NCBI RefSeq assembly: GCF_019331725.1
Contig: NZ_JAHBBF010000002.1
Location: 1-64,000, forward strand
From: Bifidobacterium saguinibicoloris
GTDB taxonomy: Bacteria > Actinomycetota > Actinomycetes > Actinomycetales > Bifidobacteriaceae
DNA: 64,000 nt
Direction of reading: 5' to 3'
Part shown: in pieces, positions 21,686 to 30,133 of the stretch
Numbering within the stretch: the stretch's first letter is position 1
How the letters are laid out: each line of letters starts with the position of its first letter
Position numbers and translations under genes: made by a program
Notes under the pieces: model-generated
The model's database searches: none
Told to the model about the DNA's origin: nothing
The model's input: only the letters and a program-made list of their open reading frames with translations

Positions 21686-23320
21686 TCAGCGGGACTTCTG
21701 CGCGGCGACGAGCGCCTCGGCGGCGGCCTTGGTGGCGATGGCGCGCTCCTTGGCGCGGCGGGCGCGGGCCAGCTCGGCCTCGGCGGCCTTGATGTCGGCC
21801 TCGGCCTGCTTGAGGTCGGCGGTGGCGCGCACGACCTCCATCTGCGCGTTGGACCGATCCTGCTTCGGCTTCCACAGCTCGGCGATCTCCTCGAGGGTCT
21901 TGTCCTTGGTCTCGGGCACGAAGGTGATGACGCCGAGGAAGCACAGGAGGTTGGTGCCGGCGAACACGAGGAACGTGCCCATGCCGCCGATGGAGCTGAT
22001 GAGCATCGGGGTGAACTGGCCGATCGCCCAGTTGGTGCCCCACAGGAACACGGTGCAGATGCCGGTGGCGCGGCCGCGCAGGTAGGTCGGGAACAGCTCC
22101 GGGATCATGATCCACGGAATCGGACCCATCGAGAACGCGAACGCGGAGGTGAAGCACATCACGAAGATGAGCATGAGCAGCTGGTAGTTGTTCGCATACG
22201 CGAAGCTGATGCCGAGCGCGAACAGGACCATGAGGCCGGAGCCGACGGCCATGAGCTTCTTGCGGCCGGCGGTGTCGATGAGGTACATGCCCACCACGGT
22301 GAACACGAGCTCGATGCCGCCGACGAGCGAGGAGGCGAGGAACTCGGTGTTGCCGCCGAAGCCCATGTGGCTGAACATGACCGGTCCGTAGTAGGAGATG
22401 GCGTTCATGCCGATCGCCTGGTTGAAGATGGCCAGGAAGATGCCGATGAGCAGGGCCTTCCTCAGGCCGGGCTTGAACAGGTCGGAGAAGCTGGCGTTGG
22501 CCTTACGCTCCTCGGCGATCTGCAGCTGGATCTCCTCGACGTCGCGACGGGCCTTGTCGGAGCCGTTGATGCGCTCGAGGACCTTGTATCCCTCCTCGAC
22601 GCGACCGGCCTGCACGAGGAATCGCGGCGACTCCGGGGACAGCCACAGCGCGGCCACGAAGATGGCGGCCGGGATGGCGCCGATGCCGAGCATCCAGCGC
22701 CAGCCGTTGGCGACGCCCCACGCGTGGGAGCCGGAGGAGGCGATGAAGTAGTTGATGACGTTCGTCAGGAAGATGCCCGAGATGGTGAGCAGCTGGTAGG
22801 CGGAGGTGAGCGCGCCGCGGATGTTGGTCGGCGCGGATTCGGTGATGTAGGTGACGGCGAGCGCCGCGGCCAGGCCGATGCCGACGCCTCCGATGACGCG
22901 GGCAAGGATCAGCGTGAACGGGCTGAACGTGAACGCGCTCCACAGGGCGGCGACGAAGAAGAACGCGCCGCCGAACATGAGGATCCTGCGGCGACCGTAC
23001 TTGTCGGACAGGAAGCCGGAGAAGCCGGCGCCGATGACGCCGCCGATCATGATGGAGCTGATGACGAGGCCCTGCAGGGCGGGGCTCAGCGCGTACTTCT
23101 CCTGCAGGAAGTCGATGGCGCCGGAGATGGAGACGGTGTCGTAGCCGTAGAGCAGGCCGGCAAGGCCCGCGCTCAGCGCGAGGCCGACGATGTAGCGGCC
23201 GGAGCCGCGGCGCTGGTGCTCATCGGCCTCCACGACCGGCTCCACCGGCTCGGCCGGTTCGGCCGACTTGACGCCGGCCGCGCCGGCGGATGTCCTCAAT
23301 GTTTCTACTGCTTGGTTCAT
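21686..23320 (-). CDS. Sugar-porter MFS transporter with coiled-coil tail
   Basis: Proton-coupled sugar importer of the sugar porter family (544 aa). A Pro/Glu/Val-rich N-terminus (1-38) precedes twelve helices carrying GLLYGYDTVSISGAIDFL, DKYGRRR, SPESPRF, AIGMNAISYYGPV, PIPWIMIPELFPTYLRGRAT and VPETKDKTLEEIAELW. The last ~50 residues form a charged Ala/Glu/Arg helix, a shorter relative of the tail on the porter at 9191-11401. The core is strikingly similar between the two, so they are paralogs. The promoter region holds a TGTTAACGCTAACG operator shared with araB, suggesting L-arabinose or a related pentose as substrate. Confidence 0.9.
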   Translation of the reverse strand: MNQAVETLRTSAGAAGVKSAEPAEPVEPVVEADEHQRRGSGRYIVGLALSAGLAGLLYGYDTVSISGAIDFLQEKYALSPALQGLVISSIMIGGVIGAGFSGFLSDKYGRRRILMFGGAFFFVAALWSAFTFSPFTLILARVIGGVGIGLAAALAVTYITESAPTNIRGALTSAYQLLTISGIFLTNVINYFIASSGSHAWGVANGWRWMLGIGAIPAAIFVAALWLSPESPRFLVQAGRVEEGYKVLERINGSDKARRDVEEIQLQIAEERKANASFSDLFKPGLRKALLIGIFLAIFNQAIGMNAISYYGPVMFSHMGFGGNTEFLASSLVGGIELVFTVVGMYLIDTAGRKKLMAVGSGLMVLFALGISFAYANNYQLLMLIFVMCFTSAFAFSMGPIPWIMIPELFPTYLRGRATGICTVFLWGTNWAIGQFTPMLISSIGGMGTFLVFAGTNLLCFLGVITFVPETKDKTLEEIAELWKPKQDRSNAQMEVVRATADLKQAEADIKAAEAELARARRAKERAIATKAAAEALVAAQKSR

Positions 23321-23360
23321 GGCAGCGTCCTTACGTGTGCTCTTCCTCTGCTGTTCTTGG

Positions 23361-23397
23361 CGAAAGCGCTTTTTTCAGTGTTTGTTAACGCTAACGT
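23361..23397 (-). promoter_or_regulatory. LacI-type operators upstream of the second sugar porter
   Basis: TGTTAACGCTAACG (23383-23396) closely matches TGTTAACGCTCACA before araB (36627-36640). A second LacI-like core, GAAAGCGCTTTTTTC, lies at 23362-23376. Both are within 80 bp of the porter start. The remaining divergent gap up to 23689 shows no further recognisable signal. Confidence 0.6.
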
Positions 23398-23689
23398 TCA
23401 TCCGCCGGAGCAGTATCGTAGCCATCGGGCGGGACCTGTCGGCGACACGCGCCGGATTCCGCCGCCGCACGCCTCCGACGCGTACGCCGCCGACACATCG
23501 CCGGCACGCCACAGGCGTGCCGCGGGCGTGTTGTGGGCATATACAAAAGTCGTCGTCGCGCTTATGGCATTGCGCACAAAACAAAAGAACCTACGGACAC
23601 GTAACCTCGTCGACAGACTGGCCGAAATCGTCACCTCCCCATCGCGGGCGATCGTCACGGCCACCGAAACACGTAAGGAACACGGCATC

Positions 23690-25513
23690 ATGCTCGACCA
23701 CTACACCACACCAGGATCGTCCGTCGAACTCAAGGACGACCAGACCATCTACTCCCTCCTCACCGACCGTCTCGCACGCACCGGAGAGGACACTGTCATC
23801 GCCGAGAAGAAGCTCGGCCCCGGCCGCTGGCAGAACGTCACCACCGGCGAATTCCACCGCATGGTCGTCTCCGCCGCGCGCGGCCTCATCGCGCTCGGCG
23901 TCGCCAAAGGCGACGCGATCACCATCTTCTCCTCCACCCGACTCGAATGGGGCGTGCTCGACTTCGCCATCGCCGCCATCGGCGCCGTCAGCGTGCCGAT
24001 CTACGACACCGACTCCGCCGCCCAGGCGCAGCGCATCCTCAACGACGCCGACGTCAAGCTTGCGTTCGCCGACGACCGCACGCGCTTCGACCGTCTCGAC
24101 TCCGTCAAGGACCACTGCCCGTCCCTCAAGCAGATCCTCATGATCGAAGGCAACGCGCTCGGCGCGCTCGAAGGCCTCGGCGTCACCGTCTCCGACGAGG
24201 AACTCGACGAGCGCATCGCATCGGTCCACATCGACGACCTCGCCACCATCGTGTACACGTCCGGCTCCACCGGCGCACCCAAGGGCGCCGAACTCACGCA
24301 CCGCAACTTCGTGTCGATCACCATCGCCGCAAGCGAGGCGCTGCACGAGATGATCCTCGACGACCATCCGCGCCTGCTCCTGTTCCTGCCGCTCGCCCAC
24401 TGCTTCGCACGTTTCATCCAGTACGCGTCCATCGCCTCCGACGACGGCGTCGTCGGATACCTGCCGGACACGAAGTCCCTCCTGCCCGACCTGCGCTCCT
24501 TCCAGCCCACCTACCTGCTGGGCGTGCCGCGCGTGTTCGAGAAGGTGTACAACGCCGCCTCCCGCAAGGCCGGCGCCGGTTGGAAGGGCCGCCTGTTCCT
24601 CAAGGCCGCCGAGGCGGCGATCACATGGAGCAAGGCCGAACAGGCCGGCGAGAAGCACACGCTCGCCGAAATCGCCGAGCACGCCAAGTACGAGACACTC
24701 GTCTACCGCACCGTGCGCGGCGCGCTCGGCCCGAAGATCAAGTACGTGGCATGTGGCGGCGCGCCCCTGTCCCTCGACCTCGCGCACTTCTACAACGGCA
24801 TCGGCCTGCCGATGATCCAGGGCTACGGCATGACCGAAACGGCCGCGCCGTTCGCCGCGACCCGCGTCGACGACAACGTGATCGGCACGGTCGGCCAGCC
24901 CGCGCCCGGCTCGTCGGTGCGCATCGCCTCCGACGGCGAGCTGCAGGTCAAGGGCCCGAACGTGTTCCGCGGCTACCACAACCTGCCGGAGAAGACCGCC
25001 GAGGCGTTCACCTCGGACGGGTGGCTCAAGACCGGCGACCTCGCGTCCATCGACGACGAGGGCCGCATCACGATCACCGGCCGCAAGAAGGACATCATCA
25101 TCACCGCCGGCGGCAAGAACGTCTCCCCCATTCCGCTGGAGGAGGAGATCGCCAAGTGCCCGATCGTGGAGCATGCCGTGGTGGTGGGCGATCAGCGTCC
25201 GTTCATCGGCGCGCTGGTGACCCTTGACCCCGAGGCGCTGGAGACATGGCTGCCGCAGCACGGTCTGTCCCTCGAGACGCCCATCGACCGCCTCATCACC
25301 AACGCGGCCGTCCACGAGGAGATCCAGCAGTACGTCGACCGCGCGAACGCGACCGTTTCGCGCGCCGAATCCGTGCGCAAGTTCGTGGTACTCGACACGC
25401 AGCTCACGCAGGCGAACAAGTGCCTGACCCCGTCGCTCAAGGTCGTGCGCCCGGCCGTCAACCGCGTGTTCGCCGACGTCATCGAGCACGAGCTGTACGC
25501 CGGCAAGCGCTGA
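23690..25513 (+). CDS. Long-chain acyl-CoA ligase (AMP-binding family)
   Basis: ATP-dependent fatty-acid activation to acyl-CoA through an acyl-adenylate (607 aa). The P-loop-like motif YTSGSTGAPKGAELTHRN is at about 193-210, the A5 motif QGYGMTETAAP at about 379, the hinge and A8 region TGDLASIDDEGRITITGRKKDI at about 449, and the catalytic Lys region at the C-terminus (NKCLTPSLKVVR). This order is standard for FadD-type ligases. ATG 23690 follows TAAGGAA at good spacing; the open frame continues upstream without a ribosome site. The gene is monocistronic and convergent with the surface-protein gene. Confidence 0.92.
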   Translation: MLDHYTTPGSSVELKDDQTIYSLLTDRLARTGEDTVIAEKKLGPGRWQNVTTGEFHRMVVSAARGLIALGVAKGDAITIFSSTRLEWGVLDFAIAAIGAVSVPIYDTDSAAQAQRILNDADVKLAFADDRTRFDRLDSVKDHCPSLKQILMIEGNALGALEGLGVTVSDEELDERIASVHIDDLATIVYTSGSTGAPKGAELTHRNFVSITIAASEALHEMILDDHPRLLLFLPLAHCFARFIQYASIASDDGVVGYLPDTKSLLPDLRSFQPTYLLGVPRVFEKVYNAASRKAGAGWKGRLFLKAAEAAITWSKAEQAGEKHTLAEIAEHAKYETLVYRTVRGALGPKIKYVACGGAPLSLDLAHFYNGIGLPMIQGYGMTETAAPFAATRVDDNVIGTVGQPAPGSSVRIASDGELQVKGPNVFRGYHNLPEKTAEAFTSDGWLKTGDLASIDDEGRITITGRKKDIIITAGGKNVSPIPLEEEIAKCPIVEHAVVVGDQRPFIGALVTLDPEALETWLPQHGLSLETPIDRLITNAAVHEEIQQYVDRANATVSRAESVRKFVVLDTQLTQANKCLTPSLKVVRPAVNRVFADVIEHELYAGKR

Positions 25514-25590
25514 GGGTGCGGGAGGTTGGTTGCCGGGTCGCCGGGTCGCCGAACCCATGGCACGCAACCGACGGTCGGACCTGCCGGCCC

Positions 25591-25853
25591 GCTGACAGAG
25601 CTTCCTACTGTCGTATCCGTGCCAAACCTGGCATGGATACGACGCTCACATAGCCGTTAGCGGTGTTTCCGCACCAACCTTGGCATGGATTCGACGCTGA
25701 CAGGGCCTTGGCATCGTCTGCACGCCACATTTGGCGCGAAGCCGACGCTCACACAGGTCTCAGCGTCGGTTCGATGCCAACCTTGGCGCAGAGACGACGC
25801 TGACGGGGCCACTGACGTCGGATTCGTGCCATCGATGGCGAGGAAGCGACGCC
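25591..25853. repeat. Tandem palindromic array, 52-bp period (family 2)
   Basis: The word GACGCT(C/G)ACA anchors copies at 25641, 25693, 25744, 25796 and 25848 (spacing 52, 51, 52, 52), with an earlier degenerate copy near 25591. Before each anchor is a hairpin; the clearest is 25610-25643 (GTCGTATCC...GGATACGAC with an inner GTGCCA/TGGCAT stem and AACC loop). Other copies keep the CCAACCTTGGC core with drifted arms. It lies between the convergent 3' ends of the acyl-CoA ligase and surface-protein genes. Confidence 0.85.
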
Positions 25854-25870
25854 CGAACCATGGACGACAA

Positions 25871-25905
25871 GAGGCCGGCATCTCCGGAACGGAGATGCCG
25901 GCCTC
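25871..25905. terminator. Terminator of the surface-protein gene
   Basis: Perfect 16-bp arms GAGGCCGGCATCTCCG (25871-25886) and CGGAGATGCCGGCCTC (25890-25905) around GAA, 93 bp past the surface-protein stop at 25998. It may also stop transcripts of the acyl-CoA ligase gene. Confidence 0.8.
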
Positions 25906-25997
25906 AATGCGTTCCGACCAGCCAAATCAGCGGGCCGGAATCGGGTCAGCGGCCGAACCGACGCGACGAGCGCGCGGCCCGACCGGAGAACCTGCCG

Positions 25998-28532
25998 TCA
26001 GTCGCGGTTGCGACGGACGGCCAGCGCCATGCCGGCGGCCGCCAGCAGCAGCATGACGGCGATGCCCATCACGGCGACGGACGAACCCGTCTTCGACAGA
26101 CGCGCGGTCTTGGCGGTCTTGGCGGAGGACTGCTTCGCGTTGTCCTTCTTGGCAGCGTTCTTCTTGGCGTCGTTGGAGGGCTTCGACTGGTTCGGCTTGG
26201 ACGGCGTGGTCGGCGTGGAGCCGCCGTTCTCACCCGGCTTCTCGCCAGGCTGCTCGGCGTTCTTCGTCCACTGGGCGTAGAGGGTGAGGTCACCGGACAC
26301 GGGCGTGGCGAAATCGTACGCGGTCTTGCCGTCCTTGTCCGTGGTCCAACCCGCGAACGTATAGCCTTCACGCGTCGGATCCGCAGGCTTCGTCACGGTC
26401 TTGCCGTACTCCACGGTCTGCGCGTCCACGGACGAACCGCCGTTCGCATCGAACGACACCGTGTACTCGTTCACCGTCCACTGCGCGTACAGCGTCAGGT
26501 CGCCGGAGACCGGCGTGGCGAAATCGTACGCGGTCTTGCCGGCCTCATCCGTCGTCCAACCCGCGAACGTATAGCCCTCACGGGTCGGATCCGCAGGCTT
26601 CGTCACGGTCTTGCCGTACTCCACGGTCTGCGCGTCCACGGCCGAACCGCCGTTCGCATCGAACGACACCGTGTACTCGTTCACCTTCCACTGGGCATAG
26701 AGAGTGAACGCCTTGTTCACTTTCCTCGTCGCGACGAACTCCTGGTCGCCGGCGGCGTCATACGTCCAGCCAGTGAACGTGTAGCCCTCGCGCGTGGGCG
26801 TGGGCAGGTTCGTAAGTGCATGGCTCGTGGCGGCTTGGACCGGGGCGACCGCGTCGCCGCCCTGTGCATCGAACGTGACGGTGCACAGGTACTGCGGGTA
26901 GATGGAGAAGTCGCTCTCCTCGTCGAGCGGCTGCGACGGGTCGAACGTGCCGTAGTCGTATTCGCCGAGCGACCAGTGGCCGAACGTGCAGCCGTCCTTC
27001 GCGGGCGCCACGAGCTTCGGATCGTTGGCGGGAACATCACCATAGTTCACCGTGACGTACTTGCCGCTGGTCTTGCTGCCGATGTAGATGCGGACCGCGA
27101 TGGCCTCCCACTGCGCGTACACGGTCATGTCCGAGGTGATGCCGTCGGGCTGCTTCCAGACGGTGCGGAGGTTGTGCGTGCATTCCACGTCGTCCTTCTG
27201 CGTGGACCAGCACTGGAACCGGTAGCCGGTCCGATCCGGAATGTTGACGTGGTTCACCCATTCGGTGTCGTTGTGCGTCGTCGTGTCATTGGCCCACCAT
27301 TCCGCGGTATGACCGATGTCGGAGCCGCCCTGCGAATCGAAGGTGATGGTGTACTTGGCATTCTCTTTCCACTGGGCGTAGAGCGTGAACGCGTTGCGGA
27401 CCTGACGGGTGTCGAAGAACCGCTGGTCACCGGCGGCGTCGTACGTCCATTGGACGAACGTGTAGCCGCTACGCGTGGGGGTCGGCAGGTTCGTCAACGG
27501 CTGGCCCGTAGGCGCCTGAATCGAGGCGATCGGATCGCCGCCCTGCGTGTCGAACGTGATGGTGCACAGGTACTGCGGGTAGGCGGACATGCTGGCCTTC
27601 GCCGAGGCGAGCGGCTTCGTCGGATCGAACACGACCGTGCCGTCCTCATCGGTGGACCAGTGGTCGAACGTGCAGCCGTCCTTCGCCGGGGCGACGAACT
27701 TCGGGTTATCGGCCGGAATGTCACCGTTGGTCATGTCGACGAAGTTGCCGCTGGTCTCGCTGCCGATGTACACGCGGACGGCGATGCCCGCCCACTGCGC
27801 GTACACGGTCATGTCCGAGGTGATTCCGTCGTTCGAGAACCAGAGGTTCCAGAGGTCATGGTCGCAGGCCTTGTCCGACTTCTGGGTGGACCAGCACACG
27901 AAGCGGAAGCCTTCGCGGGTGGGCTTGGTGACCTTGTCGGACCACTCCTCGCTGTTGCTGCCGGTCGCGTCGTTCTTCATCCACGTGGCGGTGTGGTCGA
28001 CCGGGGTGCCGCCCTGCGAATCGAAGGTGATGGTGTAGCCGTAGACCGGTTCGTCCGCGGCCTTGGGTTGCGCCTGCTGGGTGGTCGACTGGGTCGGCTG
28101 AGACTGGGTCGCCGTAGCCGCCTTCGAGGTCTGGGCCGATTGGACAGTCTGGGGCGACTGGACAGCCGAAGACGTGGCCTTGGACTGGGACTCGCCGCCT
28201 TGCGGCTGCGCCGACGCGGCGGTCTTGCCGGATGCCGCGGCCTTGGACGCGGCCGCACCCGATGCGGCGGCTGACGACGTTCCGGCCGCGGCGGTCTTGC
28301 CTGCGGACGCGGTTACCGATGCCGACTGCGTCTGGTTCTTGGATTGTGCCGCATCTGCGGCCGATGCGGCCGACTGCGTCTGCTGCGACGTAGTCGTCGA
28401 CTCGGATTGCGCCGATGCTCCTTCGGCGGCGTTGGCCGCAGGGACGCCCACTATGAGCGTCGCCACGGCGGCCGGTATCGCGAGGAGTTTCATCCACCTG
28501 CCGGATGGACGCGGATCATGGTTCATTGTCAT
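25998..28532 (-). CDS. Wall-anchored repeat surface protein (InlB_B/Listeria-Bacteroides repeats)
   Basis: Secreted, cell-wall-anchored protein (844 aa). The signal peptide (1-35) ends PAANA. Residues 36-162 are a Ser/Ala/Gln/Thr-rich stalk. Two related modules of about 220 residues follow (about 165-383 and 384-605), each mixing YTITFDSQGG-type beta-grasp repeats with a CWSTQK/VYIGS subdomain. Two nearly identical 70-residue repeats (about 616-685 and 686-755, EYTVSFDANGG...LTLYAQWT) come next, then a Lys/Pro/Asn-rich wall spacer, the sortase motif LSKTG, a membrane helix and RRNRD. Such repeats occur in adhesins and pilus-like surface proteins; the ligand is unknown. The start follows GGAAGG; a second ATG two codons later is possible. 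Confidence 0.88.
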   Translation of the reverse strand: MTMNHDPRPSGRWMKLLAIPAAVATLIVGVPAANAAEGASAQSESTTTSQQTQSAASAADAAQSKNQTQSASVTASAGKTAAAGTSSAAASGAAASKAAASGKTAASAQPQGGESQSKATSSAVQSPQTVQSAQTSKAATATQSQPTQSTTQQAQPKAADEPVYGYTITFDSQGGTPVDHTATWMKNDATGSNSEEWSDKVTKPTREGFRFVCWSTQKSDKACDHDLWNLWFSNDGITSDMTVYAQWAGIAVRVYIGSETSGNFVDMTNGDIPADNPKFVAPAKDGCTFDHWSTDEDGTVVFDPTKPLASAKASMSAYPQYLCTITFDTQGGDPIASIQAPTGQPLTNLPTPTRSGYTFVQWTYDAAGDQRFFDTRQVRNAFTLYAQWKENAKYTITFDSQGGSDIGHTAEWWANDTTTHNDTEWVNHVNIPDRTGYRFQCWSTQKDDVECTHNLRTVWKQPDGITSDMTVYAQWEAIAVRIYIGSKTSGKYVTVNYGDVPANDPKLVAPAKDGCTFGHWSLGEYDYGTFDPSQPLDEESDFSIYPQYLCTVTFDAQGGDAVAPVQAATSHALTNLPTPTREGYTFTGWTYDAAGDQEFVATRKVNKAFTLYAQWKVNEYTVSFDANGGSAVDAQTVEYGKTVTKPADPTREGYTFAGWTTDEAGKTAYDFATPVSGDLTLYAQWTVNEYTVSFDANGGSSVDAQTVEYGKTVTKPADPTREGYTFAGWTTDKDGKTAYDFATPVSGDLTLYAQWTKNAEQPGEKPGENGGSTPTTPSKPNQSKPSNDAKKNAAKKDNAKQSSAKTAKTARLSKTGSSVAVMGIAVMLLLAAAGMALAVRRNRD
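26268..26687 (-). repeat. Two 210-bp near-identical tandem repeats inside the surface-protein gene
   Basis: Bases 26268-26477 and 26478-26687 each encode a 70-residue Flg_new-type repeat and differ at only a small share of positions, including long runs without a difference. This suggests recent duplication or gene conversion, and copy number may vary between strains. Confidence 0.8.
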
Positions 28533-28714
28533 CGCTAGCTTCCTTCCCCCCTAGGACTCCTGAACCTCTATGTCACGTGGCCCGCGCAAGCACCGTCTTC
28601 GCTGCATGTTTACGTTGCCAACGCTTCCAGTGTATTGCCGCGGAACATCATGCGCAAGGGAGATGCAGCCCCCGATGAATGCCCGGGCATCGCATCTCCC
28701 AGTCATCATTCATC

Positions 28715-28880
28715 CAGCGAAACAAGCCGGCAGCATCGCACCGATCCGCATCACCGAGAGCCCACCCAGCGACATAACTCGGATGACCACCGACCAATCG
28801 CTTCACGGATACCCTCCTCGGCGAAACACCCAGTCACCACAACACCAGCATGCTTCACGGACAGACCTTCCAGCGAAACA
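28715..28880. repeat. Four-copy 52-bp array upstream of the surface-protein gene (family 3)
   Basis: The word C(A/G)GCGA(A/C) begins copies at 28715, 28767, 28819 and 28871, exactly 52 bp apart, with the fullest form CCAGCGAAACAATCCG. Copies are degenerate between anchors, sharing CACCG and GCTTCACGGA pieces. The same family recurs at 32101-32240. It lies in the 525-bp divergent gap between the surface-protein and C26 genes; 28533-28714 holds only the surface-protein leader and no gene I recognise. Confidence 0.7.
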
Positions 28881-29057
28881 ATCCGACACCGTCGCGCCAC
28901 GCCCAATACGGCGAATACCGGGGATACGGCGAGCATGCTACGGATTCCCTTGACCTGACGACCATCGGCTCGGGTTCACATCGGTCCGATAGAGTGACGG
29001 CACCGTGCGAATCACATAATCGCCCGTTCGCGGGATGACGGAAATAAGGGGTGCGTG

Positions 29058-29888
29058 ATGACCGATCGGCCGATGATCGCAGTGACGCCACTGATGGATT
29101 ACGGGCGGGACAGCCTGTGGATGCTGCCCGGATACATGGATGCCGTGCTGCGCGCGGGTGGCACGCCGGTGATGCCGCCGCTGACCGACGATGCGGACGT
29201 GGTGGAGCAGTGCGCCGAACGGTTCGACGCGTTCCTGTTCACGGGCGGACCGGATGTAGGGTCGTCAGTCGGTCTCTTGGCCAATCCCGGGAACAGGACC
29301 GGCATCGGCGCTGCAGGCACCGACGAACCGATGGACGGCAAGAGAGATGGTGCAGCCGGGCGGCGAGACGATTCCACGGCCGCTGACGCGGATGACGCGA
29401 CCGGCCGCAGCGAAGCGCTCTCCCCCGAGCGCGACCGCATGGAATCACTGCTGCTGCCGGCTGTGATACGACTGGACAAGCCGATTCTCAGCATCTGCCG
29501 CGGCATCCAGTTCATCAACCGGTTCCTGGGCGGCACGCTATGGCAGGATCTGCCCACCGAGCATCCCAGCGGAGTCGAACATCATATGAATCCGCCGTAC
29601 GACGCGTTCGGGCACACCGTGACGTTGACGCCCGGCACGCCGCTGGCCGAACTGTTCGTAGGCCAACGGGAAATCGCCGTGAACAGCTATCACCATCAGG
29701 CCGTGCGCGAACCGGCACCGGGGCTGCGCGTCATGGGCGTGGCTCCGGACGGGGTGATTGAGGCGTTGTGGCGGCCGGCGAGCCGGTTCCTGTGGGCCAT
29801 GCAATGGCATCCCGAGTTCCTGTACAAGGTGGACCCGCGTTCACAGGCCATCTTCGACACGTTCGTGCGCGCGGCGCGGAGCGAGTAG
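29058..29888 (+). CDS. Peptidase C26 / gamma-glutamyl-GABA hydrolase-like amidotransferase
   Basis: Class I glutamine-amidotransferase-fold hydrolase (276 aa) of the C26 family, which removes gamma-glutamyl groups (PuuD-like enzymes act on gamma-glutamyl-GABA). The nucleophile is Cys about 147 in SICRGIQFINR; the triad partners are His about 251 and Glu about 253 in QWHPEF; the SYHHQAV motif is also present. A hydrophilic Asp/Gly/Ala-rich insert (about 78-125) interrupts the usual GGPDVxPxxY loop region, replacing it with GGPDVGSSVGLL. ATG 29058 was chosen; a GTG one codon earlier is possible. No polyamine genes are nearby, so the substrate is uncertain. Confidence 0.85.
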   Translation: MTDRPMIAVTPLMDYGRDSLWMLPGYMDAVLRAGGTPVMPPLTDDADVVEQCAERFDAFLFTGGPDVGSSVGLLANPGNRTGIGAAGTDEPMDGKRDGAAGRRDDSTAADADDATGRSEALSPERDRMESLLLPAVIRLDKPILSICRGIQFINRFLGGTLWQDLPTEHPSGVEHHMNPPYDAFGHTVTLTPGTPLAELFVGQREIAVNSYHHQAVREPAPGLRVMGVAPDGVIEALWRPASRFLWAMQWHPEFLYKVDPRSQAIFDTFVRAARSE

Positions 29889-29969
29889 CCGCACGCTCCA
29901 CTCCCACCATGCCGCGATGACCCACCCCAACCGGCGGCACCCCAATCGGCGACGCATCTCGACAAACCC

Positions 29970-30074
29970 GGCTGAAACCCCCGTTCTCTGGTATTTACAG
30001 CACCACATGGATGAAACCACCCTTCTCAAACGGGCATTTGACGCTGTAGACCGGGAATAATGGGGATTTCGGCC
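29970..30074 (+). repeat. 105-bp inverted-repeat element, copy A
   Basis: The left end GGCTGAAACCCCCG pairs with the right end (GGGGATTTCGGCC), and an inner pair TACAGC / GCTGTA also forms. The centre contains TTACAGCACCA and TTTGACGCTGTAGACC. It matches copies B (31949-32052) and C (54511-54615) in length, order and orientation. No coding frame or transposase is inside. It lies 60 bp before the gene at 30134. Confidence 0.85.
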
Positions 30075-30133
30075 GTAACATGGAATGGAATCGGCATATC
30101 GAACGGGTTGGGCGGAAAAGGAGGGCATCCGTC

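Noticed and set aside
28615..28640. Possible catabolite-type operator near the surface-protein leader
   Set aside because: The CAACGCTTCCA stretch is only weakly symmetric and has no second copy elsewhere in the window.
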